34,596 bases of DNA from Candidatus Kapaibacterium sp. (GCA_026418625.1 JAOABA010000048.1:1-34596), one strand, 5' to 3'. Shown: positions 1-7,740, counted from the stretch's first letter. Made by a program: numbers and translations. The notes: generated by a model not told the origin, from the letters alone.

Positions 1-69
1 GTTCGGTGTTCGGTGTTCGGTGTTCGGTGTTCGGTGTTCGGTGTTCGGTGTTCGGTGTTCGGTGTTCGG
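1..69. repeat. 7-bp tandem repeat array, about 9.9 copies
   Basis: The heptamer gttcggt is repeated head to tail without interruption from the first base of the window to 69, then unique AT-rich sequence begins. The unit length is not a multiple of three and no reading frame uses it. The array starts at the window edge, so its true length is unknown. It may be a variable-number repeat or the collapse point of an assembly. Confidence 0.95.
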
Positions 70-225
70 AAAACTTTCACACCTAACAAGTGTCTTAATA
101 ATAAAAATAATTCTAATATCCAAATTAATTTTTATTAATATTTTTTTAGATTTGTTATCAAGCAAGGAATGATGTAAGTGACGAGAGCGTTGATCCTGCG
201 GTGGCTCTTTTCCCAGTGATATGTC

Positions 226-285
226 CCTCCTGCGGAGGCAGGAGGCTTCGAGGATATACGAGATTCCTGTATGCAAAGGAATGAC
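226..285. repeat. composite double-hairpin repeat, copy 1
   Basis: First half is a perfect hairpin at 226-245 with 8-bp arms cctcctgc / gcaggagg and a 4-base loop. Second half at 263-282 has arms attcct / aggaat and is followed by gac. The same two-hairpin order recurs at 305-363, so this is a repeat unit and not a chance palindrome. Its style matches the dispersed intergenic palindromes common in many bacterial genomes. Confidence 0.8.
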
Positions 286-304
286 AAGGGAGTTGTGTAA
301 CGTC

Positions 305-363
305 ACTCCTGCTGAGGCAGGAGTCTCTGGGCTTGACGAGATTCCTGTATGCACAGGAATGAC
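305..363. repeat. composite double-hairpin repeat, copy 2
   Basis: Hairpin one spans 305-324 (arms actcctgc / gcaggagt, 4-base loop). Hairpin two spans 341-360 (arms attcctgt / acaggaat, loop atgc) and is followed by gac. Both stems are perfect. The unit shares order, spacing and most of its sequence with 226-285. A further fragment, acaggaatgac, recurs near 386-397. Confidence 0.85.
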
Positions 364-441
364 AGGGAAGAAGGAGATGTCTTTCACAGGAATGACGGGC
401 GAGAAGGAGATTCTTTTCTTCGTCTTATTGCTAATGAATAG

Positions 442-460
442 CCCTGACCTTCAGGTCGGG
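442..460. repeat. short imperfect palindrome
   Basis: The arms cctgacct and aggtcggg can pair over 8 positions with one G-T wobble. It sits between the double-hairpin repeats and the next palindrome, has no neighbouring gene to terminate, and resembles another dispersed palindromic family. Confidence 0.5.
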
Positions 461-512
461 GTCCAATGATACCCTTCACTATTAGGCTTCAGCCACACAA
501 CAATCCATATTT

Positions 513-530
513 TCCCCTCTTGAGAGGGGA
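513..530. repeat. perfect C-rich/G-rich palindrome
   Basis: The arms tcccctct and agagggga pair perfectly over 8 bp with a 2-base loop, followed by aaaggggtgtgtcccc. Its sequence is unrelated to the double-hairpin units upstream, so it belongs to a second repeat family. Confidence 0.6.
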
Positions 531-618
531 TAAAGGGGTGTGTCCCCCTGTAATCATCACTTTATAAAACACACTCTCAAAGAATGTTATAAATCCTGAT
601 TTCATCTACACCAATTCC

Positions 619-647
619 ATCAACCCACGGTTTACCGTAGGGTTGAT
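619..647. repeat. 13-bp hairpin with one bulged base
   Basis: Outer arms 619-626 (atcaaccc) pair with 640-647. Inner arms 627-631 (acggt) pair with 634-638. A single unpaired A at 639 and a 2-base loop complete the structure. It is symmetric and has no T-tract, so it reads as a dispersed palindromic repeat and not as a terminator. Confidence 0.6.
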
Positions 648-860
648 ATAACTCAATATTTGTAATCTCTCTCAAATCCATATGTATTTCCTGAACTATT
701 CACTCAATTTTTCCGCTCTGTCAAGCTATCTTTGCACTGCGTTCTTTGATAATTTGGTGCTAAATCTAAGATCAAAACAGTCAAATTTCTATACCTCCAT
801 CAATAAACCCTTCTAACTTTTCATTCCTGTGTATGAAGATGTGAATAAAAATTGTTTTTT

Positions 861-935
861 GTCACTCTGAACGGAGTGAAGAGTCCATTACAATTCTATG
901 GCTTATTGAATTCTTCGCTTTCGCCTTAGAATGAC
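861..935. repeat. imperfect long inverted repeat (about 26-bp arms)
   Basis: The left arm at 861-886 begins gtcactctgaacggagtgaa. The right arm at 907-935 is its approximate reverse complement, ending cgccttagaatgac. About 20 bases separate the arms. This resembles the intergenic 'gtcattctgagcgaag' type repeats found in Bacteroidota-like genomes, a comparison made from memory. Confidence 0.6.
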
Positions 936-1129
936 TGCTTTTTGCACAACCTAAGATACAGGAATCTTGTCCTCCTTATAATTGTAGTATAGAAAATTTA
1001 ATTAAAAAAAAATTCAAAAAAACCGTTCAAAATGTAAAAAATGTTTGTTTTTGGAGAATATTCTCAAAAAATACTCTTTTTCCCTTATACATTTTTATCA
1101 TTTTTTTTAAAAATTATACGTTTTGATAA

Positions 1130-1176
1130 CAAACAAGGATGTTTGTCCTACTATAAATTCAAACATCCCTGCTTGT
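1130..1176 (-). terminator. possible terminator hairpin of the sigma/anti-sigma operon
   Basis: On the minus strand, arms of about 16 bases (acaagcagggatgttt and aaacatccttgtttgt, with G-T wobbles) flank a loop of about 15 bases. It lies roughly 40-90 bases after the stop codon of the last gene of the minus-strand operon. The run of Ts that would make it a clear intrinsic terminator is weak and delayed, so it could equally be another dispersed palindrome. Confidence 0.4.
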
Positions 1177-1217
1177 AAAAAGATAGATCAGACATTGCTG
1201 TCTGAGGAACAAATCAA

Positions 1218-1733
1218 TTACCATTTTCTTTTGCGTGGAGGCTCTTCGTCATCGGGATTGCCCCTACCACGTTTCTTCATTCTTTCGATAATAGCTTTTT
1301 GGACTTCGCCACGGAACCTGTGTTCAAATATAACATACTTTGCATATTGAACTTCGTTTAAGATTGATTTCATTGATTGAAGCGACTCATCAATGACTTT
1401 TTGAAATTCCTGAGTCAATTGCAAGACTTTTTCGGTCTTTTTCGAGATTTCATCTTTTGATGCTGCATTCTTCAAGCTGTTTTCGAGGTCTTGAACTGCT
1501 TCATCCATCTGTTTTTTCTTCTCTTCAACCTTTTTTTCGTTTGCATTGTATTTGACCAAGAACTTTTCAGCAGTCGCTTCGTCAAGGTCCAAAATTTCAA
1601 GTAACTTGATTTTTTTGAATTGCTTTAATTGCTCCATTGCTTTTGGGTTTGGTTGAGCGGAAGCAGTAAAATTAAACATTAAGAAAAATGCAATCGGAAA
1701 AATTATTAGTCTTTTAAGATGGGATTTTAACAT
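1218..1733 (-). CDS. Spy/CpxP-like periplasmic helical protein
   Basis: A 171-residue exported protein, third gene of a minus-strand sigma / anti-sigma operon. A signal peptide is visible: basic start, hydrophobic residues 9-22 and a TASA|Q cleavage site near residue 26. The mature protein is almost entirely charged helix (residues 33-150, many K/E with heptad-like leucines) and ends in a strongly basic tail (KKRGRGN, RKRKW). The motif LDLDEATAEKFL near residue 49 recalls the LTxxQ-type Spy/CpxP/CnrX family of periplasmic chaperones and metal sensors. Its start overlaps the anti-sigma gene by 20 bp, which suggests translational coupling. Inference: it chaperones or senses envelope stress for this sigma system. 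The family match rests on architecture and is not certain. Confidence 0.65.
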   Translation of the reverse strand: MLKSHLKRLIIFPIAFFLMFNFTASAQPNPKAMEQLKQFKKIKLLEILDLDEATAEKFLVKYNANEKKVEEKKKQMDEAVQDLENSLKNAASKDEISKKTEKVLQLTQEFQKVIDESLQSMKSILNEVQYAKYVIFEHRFRGEVQKAIIERMKKRGRGNPDDEEPPRKRKW

Positions 1734-2445
1734 TTTCCAACTCCTCTATAATTAATTGTAAATCATTTAATTCTAAATTATCAATTTCATTAAGGATGTT
1801 ATAAAAATCAATTTCTGTTTTAACCATATCTGTTCCGATGATATGCAGAAATTTTCCTAATACCTCTTCAGAATAGAGTTCCGTTATTACTTCTTCTAAG
1901 TTGTTATTCTCAATCAGGCTATTTTTGGATAAGTCGTTAGCTACTGATGATATTATATCTCCTGAGGCAAGCATATAATCATTCTCGGAGACAAGTGTAT
2001 CGAGAACAACTGATAGTTCTGACTGATTGATTTTTATTAAATCTTTCGTTTCAACATTATTTACTACTTGTGTTGAAGTATTTTTAGGTTTGAAAAGAAA
2101 ATCGCCTTTCCAGACAAGTAAAAAAATAATAAAGATTCCAAGTGTTGGGACAAGGTATTTTGTAAGATTCTGAAAACTAAATGCAGATTTCTTCTTTTGA
2201 ACTTTATTGATAACATCAACTGAAAGATTTCTTGTTTTTCTGGCAAATTTCCCGTCGAAATCAGTCTGTTCAACCCTTCGAAAGACTTTTTTAACATCTT
2301 CGAGTTCCTGCTGTAAGTCAGGATAAGAAGTTATTGAATCCTCGAAAGATATTTTTTCTTCCTCCGATAAACGATTGAAAGCGTAATCAGGTAATAAGAC
2401 CTGAACTTCATAATATGTCAATATTTTTTTCTCTTTTTGTTCCAT
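1714..2445 (-). CDS. membrane-anchored anti-sigma factor (putative)
   Basis: A 243-residue protein encoded 8 bases after the ECF sigma factor. Residues 1-92 are charged and predicted cytoplasmic, with an acidic helical start (YYEVQVLLPDYAFNRLSEEE) typical of zinc-less anti-sigma domains; no HxxxCxxC motif is seen. One membrane segment lies at about 97-112 (YLVPTLGIFIIFLLVW). Residues 115-243 are acidic and predicted periplasmic, without a recognised domain. Known for such pairs: the cytoplasmic part holds the sigma factor at the membrane until a periplasmic signal leads to release. Assignment rests on gene order and topology, since the sequence itself is poorly conserved. Confidence 0.7.
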   Translation of the reverse strand: MEQKEKKILTYYEVQVLLPDYAFNRLSEEEKISFEDSITSYPDLQQELEDVKKVFRRVEQTDFDGKFARKTRNLSVDVINKVQKKKSAFSFQNLTKYLVPTLGIFIIFLLVWKGDFLFKPKNTSTQVVNNVETKDLIKINQSELSVVLDTLVSENDYMLASGDIISSVANDLSKNSLIENNNLEEVITELYSEEVLGKFLHIIGTDMVKTEIDFYNILNEIDNLELNDLQLIIEELENVKIPS

Positions 2446-2453
2446 TTGAAAAC

Positions 2454-3038
2454 CTATTGAATATCTTCCTTCTTTAAAATATTTGTTAGCTTTTTTACAG
2501 CTTGATAATAATTTGCTTTTAATCCTCCAACGCTTGTTCCCAGCATTTTTGAAATTTCTTCATAAGATAAATTATCAAAATATCTTAATGCAAAAGTTTC
2601 TCTTTGTTTATCGGGTAATTTATCCAATATTTTTAAAAAATTGTTTTCGAATTCCTGCTCTTCAACTTTTTGAGACGGTGTTTCATAGCTAATTTGCAAA
2701 TTTTCTAAATCAAAATCTTCGTTATCACTAAATTTAAAAAAGCTCTTAATTTTTTTCTTTCTTAAATGTGTTTTTGAAGTATTAGCAGTGATTCTGTAAA
2801 GCCACGTTTTGATGCTACTTTGCTGCCTGAATTTATGTATATTATTCAATGCTTTGATAAAAACATCCTGACTAACATCATAAGCATCATCTTCGTCTTT
2901 AATATATCTTAGTGCGACAGAATAAACGAATTTCTGATATTTCCTGACAAACGCTGTTGCAGCTATATCTCTATTTCCGGAAACATATTCCGAAATAATC
3001 TGGTTGTCATTTTCCAAAGCCAAAGCTATTGAATCCAA
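2454..3038 (-). CDS. ECF-type RNA polymerase sigma factor
   Basis: A 194-residue sigma-70 family protein of the extracytoplasmic-function (RpoE-like) class. Region 2 spans about residues 27-95 and includes DVSQDVFIKAL and the promoter-melting stretch IKTWLYRITANTSKTHLRKKK. Region 4 spans about 133-187 and includes LPDKQRETFALRYFDNLSYEEIS and a helix-turn-helix. Regions 1 and 3 are absent, as expected. The start is TTG, preceded by aagg about 8 bases upstream; no in-frame ATG fits better. It leads a three-gene minus-strand operon with an anti-sigma and a Spy-like gene, and is divergent from the acyl-CoA ligase gene. Autoregulation from the 120-bp divergent gap is likely by analogy. Confidence 0.93.
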   Translation of the reverse strand: MDSIALALENDNQIISEYVSGNRDIAATAFVRKYQKFVYSVALRYIKDEDDAYDVSQDVFIKALNNIHKFRQQSSIKTWLYRITANTSKTHLRKKKIKSFFKFSDNEDFDLENLQISYETPSQKVEEQEFENNFLKILDKLPDKQRETFALRYFDNLSYEEISKMLGTSVGGLKANYYQAVKKLTNILKKEDIQ

Positions 3039-3158
3039 TTTATTTACCTTAATTATTTAATTATCACATTATTTAGACTATATTATTTTATTCTGGTTTA
3101 ATATTTTTAAAAAAATTTTTATTTTAATTATTGTTATTAATCAATTATTGTAAATTAT
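3039..3158. promoter_or_regulatory. divergent promoter region (sigma operon / acyl-CoA ligase)
   Basis: A 120-bp very AT-rich gap lies between two divergently transcribed genes and must hold the promoters of both. I could not assign -35/-10 boxes with confidence among the many TA-rich runs. Confidence 0.5.
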
Positions 3159-4964
3159 ATGAAATTCAAAACAATACCAGAAATGTTTGTTGAAGTATGC
3201 GATTATTATAAAGACACAAAAGCTGCATTTAAGTATAAGTTAAATGATGAATACATACCTGTAACTCATCAGGAGCTTAGAGAAAAAGTAGAATGTTTTG
3301 CTCTTGGACTTCTTAATTTGGGTATAAAGAAAGGGGATAGAATTGGTATTGTTTCGGAAAATAGAATTGAATGGGCTATTGTGGACCTTGCTATAGCTTG
3401 TATTGGTGCTGTTGATGTACCGATTTACACAACTTTAACACCGAAGCAGGAGCAATTCATATTTAATGACTGTTCTGCCTCAGCTGTTGTTGTTTCCAAT
3501 CAGTTCCAGCTTAATAAAATTTTGGAAGTTAAACCAGATTTACCATCTTTGAGGCATATTATTGTAATAAATGAAGATTTTAAATCAGACGATGTGGCTG
3601 TTAAATCAATGAATTATATAATTAATCGGGGGTCAGAAATTCGAAGCTCTGAAGAAAGAAAAAAAATTTTAAAAGAGTATATTGATAGTATTAATGAAAA
3701 TGATTTACTTACAATCATTTATACAAGCGGAACAACTGGAAATCCAAAGGGTGTAATGCTAACACATAAAAATGTTGTCTCAAATGTAAAATCATCAGTT
3801 CAAGCAGTTGATTTCAAAGAAACTGACAGATTCTTGACATATCTTCCTTGGTGCCACTCTTATGAAAGGACAACTGGCTATTATTCAGCATTTTCTGCGG
3901 GTGCAACTATAGCTTTTGTAGAAGCCATAGAGACAATTAGCACAAATATTAAAGAATTCAAACCCACATATATGACTACTGTTCCAAAATTATTAGAAAA
4001 AGTTCGAAAAAGAATTTATTCGAATATGGAACAAGAGCCAAAAATCAAACAAAGAATATTTAATTGGGCGGTTGATGTGGGCGTTGATTATGTTCGTGCG
4101 TATTTCGGGCAAGGAGCTAATCCAATTCAAAAATTAAATTATAAATTAGCTGATAGATTAGTTTTTTCAAAGATTAGAGATAAAATTGGAGTTGAGACAA
4201 TTAAGTTTGTTTCAGGAGGTGCTCCACTGGCACCTGAAGTATGCGAATTTTTCCTTGCTCTTGGATATTTAGTTCTTGAAGGTTATGGATTGACTGAAGC
4301 ATCTCCCGTCGTTAGCGTAAATAGACCTGATAATTTGGAAACCGGAACAGTTGGTCTGCCATTACCCGATGTTGAAGTAAAAATTGCAGAAGATGGCGAA
4401 ATTTTAGTAAAAGGTCCAAATGTTATGAAAGGTTATTGGGGAGATGAAGAATCAACAAAGACTGCTATAGACGAGGAGGGCTGGCTTTATACCGGTGATG
4501 TTGGTGTTTTCACTTTGAAAGGAAATCTAAAAATAACAGATAGAAAGAAAAATATTTTTGTTAGCAGCGGAGGTAAAAATATTGCTCCTCAACCAATTGA
4601 AAATGTGCTTTGTCAAAGTCCTTACATTGACCAATGTGTCTTAATTGGCGACAAAAGAGAGTATATCACAGCACTTATAACTCCCGATTTTGAGCAATTA
4701 AAGGTTCTTGCAGATAGTTTTGGGATTCAGTATTCAATTCCTTCTGAATTAGTATCAAATCCAAATATAATCAAGGTAATAAAAAATGACATTGACAGAC
4801 TGCAAAAGGATTTTGCCAAATACGAAAGGGTTCGAAAGTTTCATCTACTTTCCGAACCCTTCACTATTGAAAATGGTGAACTAACTCCAAAGCTGAGCAT
4901 ACGAAGGCACGTTGTCGAAAGAAAATTCAACGACTTAATCGAAAGAATGTATGGGGTAGAATAA
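3159..4964 (+). CDS. fadD: long-chain acyl-CoA synthetase (AMP-forming)
   Basis: A 601-residue member of the ANL adenylate-forming family that activates fatty acids to acyl-CoA through an acyl-AMP intermediate. The ATP-binding P-loop is YTSGTTGNPKG at 188-198. The adenine/Mg motif GYGLTEASP is at 376-383. The GWLYTGD aspartate is at 447, and the hinge and C-terminal domain follow (KITDRKKNIFVSSGGKNIAPQPIE from 458, then PKLSIRRHVV). Length and motif order fit the bacterial FAA1/FadD15-type long-chain ligases. It stands alone and converges on the FTCD gene with only a 7-bp gap and no hairpin terminator between them. Chain-length preference cannot be read from the sequence. Confidence 0.93.
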   Translation: MKFKTIPEMFVEVCDYYKDTKAAFKYKLNDEYIPVTHQELREKVECFALGLLNLGIKKGDRIGIVSENRIEWAIVDLAIACIGAVDVPIYTTLTPKQEQFIFNDCSASAVVVSNQFQLNKILEVKPDLPSLRHIIVINEDFKSDDVAVKSMNYIINRGSEIRSSEERKKILKEYIDSINENDLLTIIYTSGTTGNPKGVMLTHKNVVSNVKSSVQAVDFKETDRFLTYLPWCHSYERTTGYYSAFSAGATIAFVEAIETISTNIKEFKPTYMTTVPKLLEKVRKRIYSNMEQEPKIKQRIFNWAVDVGVDYVRAYFGQGANPIQKLNYKLADRLVFSKIRDKIGVETIKFVSGGAPLAPEVCEFFLALGYLVLEGYGLTEASPVVSVNRPDNLETGTVGLPLPDVEVKIAEDGEILVKGPNVMKGYWGDEESTKTAIDEEGWLYTGDVGVFTLKGNLKITDRKKNIFVSSGGKNIAPQPIENVLCQSPYIDQCVLIGDKREYITALITPDFEQLKVLADSFGIQYSIPSELVSNPNIIKVIKNDIDRLQKDFAKYERVRKFHLLSEPFTIENGELTPKLSIRRHVVERKFNDLIERMYGVE

Positions 4965-4971
4965 AATTGCC

Positions 4972-6594
4972 TTAATCAACTCTTTTATCAAGTATTTCCA
5001 ATACTTCATTAAGTTTTTCTTTTGCCCTTGATATTAAGCTTTCGGCAAGTTTTAAAGTATCATTTTTGAACTTTTCGTCTTTGATTTTCGGCATATTAAT
5101 AAGAACATTTTTGTATGCACCCCAAATCCCAGTTTCTAAAGCTTTTGCACCAACTTCAATGTCTGATTTCGAAGCAATATTGCCGTATTTTGCAATTTCA
5201 ACCATCATATCCCACGCTGAATCACCAAATTTCATTGTTGAGAGTGGAACATCAATGGCTTTTTTTAGACCATTTTCCATTGCTTCTTCTCTGATAGCTT
5301 TTTGCTCGGGTGTATCTTTTGGCAATCTTATTGCTTCCAAATAGTCATTAAAAGCATTAGTGTCAGCATCAATCATTGGAATCAGATTTTGTGTTGCATA
5401 GTATAATGGAGGAATAATCTCCCTCATCTTCTTATCGAGATGCTCAAATTTTTTTACTCCGTAAGTTAATTGTGCAACCATACAACCCAAGCCAGAGCCG
5501 ATAGCAGCGATTGCAGCAGAAGCAGAACCTCCACCGGGTGCTGATGTCCTTGCAGCTACAGATTCAATAAATCCTCTAAGTGTTAGGCTTGCTAATGGTT
5601 CGTTCTTTTCTTCTTCAATCATATATTCTATTATTCTTTTCTTGGGATCGAAATGAGAAATAGAATTCAAACCTAATCTCTCTACGGCTAACTTGATTTT
5701 TTGTCTTTCATCTAAAACAAAAAGATTTTCTTTCTCAATGTAGTAATCCGCTGCCATCATCATTGCTTCGAGTGGGATTAAACCAACAAGTTCCGAGCCT
5801 AAAACAGCAATATTTAGTTTTTTCGCATCTTTAACGCATTCCTCGAATGCAATATGAGGCGGTGTAATTTTGTAGTTAGTAAGATTAATCGAGATCTGAG
5901 CCATATTATATTCATCTACCCACCAACCAATTGCTTTGACTTCTTTCAATCTACCGGGCTGGTCAGGACCTCTTCCTGCTTCTCTTATGTTCAAAGCGAT
6001 TCTATGAGCTTGTTCTTTGGTTCCAAGAATATTGACATTATAAGCTATCAAGAAAAACCTTGCCCCAGTTACAGTAGCACCCCATTCAGGGATGAACTCT
6101 GCGGGACCAAAATCGGGCTTCCATTCAGGTTTGATTATCTTTTCTGCTAATCCCTCATATTCGCCTTCACGAATTTGTGGTAGCTTTTTTCTGTATTCAA
6201 CTTTTGAAGCTTCTTCGTAAAGATATATAGGAATGTTTAATTCTTCTGCAGCTCTTCTACCGAATTCTATAGAGCATTGAACGCATTCTTCCATCGTAAC
6301 ATTTGAAACAGGAACAAATGGACATACATCCATTGCACCCATTCTGGGATGCTCTCCGCTGTGTTTGGTCATATCAATCAGTTTCCTTGCGGTTCTTGCT
6401 GAATTCAATGCACCTTCGACCACTGCTTCTGGCGAGCCAACAAAAGTATAAACAGTTCTATTGGTGGATTTGCCCGGGTCAACATCGAGCAAAGTGCAAC
6501 CGGGGGTTTTTCTTATTGATTCTGCTATTGCATCAATTATTTCTTGATTTCTTCCTTCTGAAAAGTTTGGGACACACTCAACTAATTTTCTCAT
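4972..6594 (-). CDS. ftcD: bifunctional glutamate formimidoyltransferase / formimidoyl-THF cyclodeaminase
   Basis: A 540-residue fusion enzyme of histidine degradation and one-carbon supply. The N-terminal formimidoyltransferase half spans about 1-300. It opens with LVECVPNFSEG and carries EHPRMGAMD at 81-89, placing histidine at 82, the catalytic position in the mammalian enzyme. The cyclodeaminase half spans about 330-540, marked by SVAARTSAPGGGSASA and IDADTNAFNDY. It moves a formimino group from formiminoglutamate to tetrahydrofolate and then releases ammonia to give methenyl-THF. In many bacteria the two halves are separate; the fusion here resembles the animal and Bacteroidota arrangement. 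No other hut gene is in the window. It lies 4 bases after an unknown exported-protein gene, so the two are probably co-transcribed. Confidence 0.95.
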   Translation of the reverse strand: MRKLVECVPNFSEGRNQEIIDAIAESIRKTPGCTLLDVDPGKSTNRTVYTFVGSPEAVVEGALNSARTARKLIDMTKHSGEHPRMGAMDVCPFVPVSNVTMEECVQCSIEFGRRAAEELNIPIYLYEEASKVEYRKKLPQIREGEYEGLAEKIIKPEWKPDFGPAEFIPEWGATVTGARFFLIAYNVNILGTKEQAHRIALNIREAGRGPDQPGRLKEVKAIGWWVDEYNMAQISINLTNYKITPPHIAFEECVKDAKKLNIAVLGSELVGLIPLEAMMMAADYYIEKENLFVLDERQKIKLAVERLGLNSISHFDPKKRIIEYMIEEEKNEPLASLTLRGFIESVAARTSAPGGGSASAAIAAIGSGLGCMVAQLTYGVKKFEHLDKKMREIIPPLYYATQNLIPMIDADTNAFNDYLEAIRLPKDTPEQKAIREEAMENGLKKAIDVPLSTMKFGDSAWDMMVEIAKYGNIASKSDIEVGAKALETGIWGAYKNVLINMPKIKDEKFKNDTLKLAESLISRAKEKLNEVLEILDKRVD

Positions 6595-6598
6595 AACA

Positions 6599-7222
6599 TT
6601 ATTTTAGGTTAATCTTATAAATTTTTAAATATTTTACATTTCCAAGCCATCTGACTGACTTTTGGTCTTGAGGATAAATAATTGTTCCGGGTTTAAAAAT
6701 GATTGCTTCCTCTTCTTTCGATAGGTTTTTGAATTGTAAATAAACTTTTATATCAACAATTTGTTCCAATTCTTTTTCTACTGGTTTTAAATTTAATTTT
6801 CCCGGCTTTCCTTTCATTTCGAATGCTATAACTGTATCTCCAACTGAACCATAAACCCTTTTACTTAAAAGATAAGGTGGAATTTTGGTAGTATTATTAT
6901 CATAATCATAAAAGGTTGTAAATATAGAATTACCAATAGAGTCAATTCCAATAATTATAAGCTGTTTTCGTTCAATTTCCTGTAATTGTTTGATTTGAGG
7001 TTCGATTAAATCAATAATTTTATAACAAAGATATTTACCGTAAGATTTTTTAGAAGAAGAGAAAAATTGAACGGTTTCAGCCTTATAAAATTTAGGTAAA
7101 TCAATGCTATAAAGATTAATTGTAGCAATTTCTTCTAATGTTTCTGAATGAAGGTAGTTCAGAGGAAATATAAAAAAAATAAAAATTATAATGCTTTTTA
7201 TTGAAATATACTTTTTTATCAT
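6599..7222 (-). CDS. exported protein of unknown function
   Basis: A 207-residue protein with a clear N-terminal signal sequence (hydrophobic residues 9-25, ending near LHSE). The mature part is mostly beta-type sequence. It includes a stretch reading IIGIDSIGNSIFTTFYDYD, and a C-terminal stretch PQDQKSVRWLGNVKYLKIYKI that faintly recalls the last strands of small periplasmic molybdopterin-binding-fold proteins. That resemblance is weak, and no cofactor cysteine is placed convincingly. It is the first gene of a two-gene minus-strand unit with the FTCD fusion (4-bp gap) and is divergent from panD. The function is unknown, and a link with folate or histidine metabolism would be speculation from proximity alone. 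Confidence 0.6.
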   Translation of the reverse strand: MIKKYISIKSIIIFIFFIFPLNYLHSETLEEIATINLYSIDLPKFYKAETVQFFSSSKKSYGKYLCYKIIDLIEPQIKQLQEIERKQLIIIGIDSIGNSIFTTFYDYDNNTTKIPPYLLSKRVYGSVGDTVIAFEMKGKPGKLNLKPVEKELEQIVDIKVYLQFKNLSKEEEAIIFKPGTIIYPQDQKSVRWLGNVKYLKIYKINLK

Positions 7223-7319
7223 TTTTAAACCACAAATTTATGCAGTTACAAAAATATGATTTAATTTTGAATTTTATGAATTATAAAAATCATAAATGAT
7301 TAAAACAGTTGATATTCGT

Positions 7320-7325
7320 AAGGAG
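7320..7325 (+). promoter_or_regulatory. ribosome binding site that sets the panD start
   Basis: aaggag ends 4 bases before the ATG at 7330. An upstream in-frame TTG at 7309 would put this site inside the coding region, so the ATG is the better start. It also places the self-cleavage site exactly at residues 24/25. Confidence 0.8.
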
Positions 7326-7329
7326 AGAA

Positions 7330-7725
7330 ATGCAGAGAACTTTTTTAAAATCAAAGATCCACAGAGCCAGAATAACTGAAGCTAACCTATATTACGAGGG
7401 AAGTTTCACAATCGACGAGGAAATACTTGCCGAAGCTGACATCCTGCCTTACGAAAAAGTTTCAGTGGTTAACATAAATAATGGTGAGAGGTTCGAAACT
7501 TATGTTATTCCCGGAAAAGCAGGTAATCGAGATTTTTGTCTAAATGGTGCTGCTGCCCGAAAAGGCACTATTGGTGATGAAGTAATTATAATTAGCTATG
7601 TTAATCTTGATAACGAAGAAATAACAAAACATAAACCCACTATTTTACTTCTCGATAAGAACAATAACATTGTTGAAAAATCCCACAATACCGAAGCAAA
7701 AAAAATATATTCCCCAACAAATTGA
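7330..7725 (+). CDS. panD: aspartate 1-decarboxylase precursor
   Basis: A 131-residue protein that makes beta-alanine from L-aspartate for pantothenate and coenzyme A. It is a pyruvoyl enzyme that cleaves itself between Gly24 and Ser25. Both residues are present at exactly those positions in YYEGSFT when the ATG at 7330 is used. Other family marks are [20 protein letters not shown] at the start, [10 protein letters not shown] and the core [19 protein letters not shown]. Length and domain match the family. The following GlmU-like gene starts 15 bases after the stop with its ribosome site overlapping the end of panD, so the pair is probably one transcript. A CoA biosynthesis kinase (coaE) also lies in the window, but not in the same operon. 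Confidence 0.95.
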   Translation: MQRTFLKSKIHRARITEANLYYEGSFTIDEEILAEADILPYEKVSVVNINNGERFETYVIPGKAGNRDFCLNGAAARKGTIGDEVIIISYVNLDNEEITKHKPTILLLDKNNNIVEKSHNTEAKKIYSPTN

Positions 7726-7740
7726 GATGGAGTTTTTAAT

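Larger units (their letters stand above)
70..1217. other. gene-free region rich in palindromic repeats
   Basis: No credible coding sequence is present in about 1.15 kb. The two open frames here do not look real: one at 221-469 is translated from the palindromic repeats themselves (it repeats an IPVC-GMTG pattern), and one at 1123-1350 runs antisense into the following gene. The region instead holds several different hairpin-forming repeats, listed separately, separated by AT-rich low-complexity DNA, especially 960-1120. Confidence 0.8.

Noticed and set aside
1-69. Possible CRISPR array
   Set aside because: The repeats are 7 bp and directly adjacent without spacers.
221-469. 82-codon open frame on the plus strand
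   Set aside because: It is a translation of the palindromic repeats, with the same IPVC-GMTG pattern repeated; not a real gene.
1123-1350. 75-codon open frame on the plus strand
   Set aside because: Runs antisense through the 3' end of the Spy-like gene and the possible terminator; no ribosome site or protein-like character.
6303-6596. 97-codon plus-strand frame over the FTCD gene
   Set aside because: Antisense shadow of the well-supported formimidoyltransferase domain.
7309-7329. Seven-residue N-terminal extension of PanD from a TTG
   Set aside because: The ribosome site lies inside it, and the ATG places the Gly24-Ser25 cleavage site correctly.
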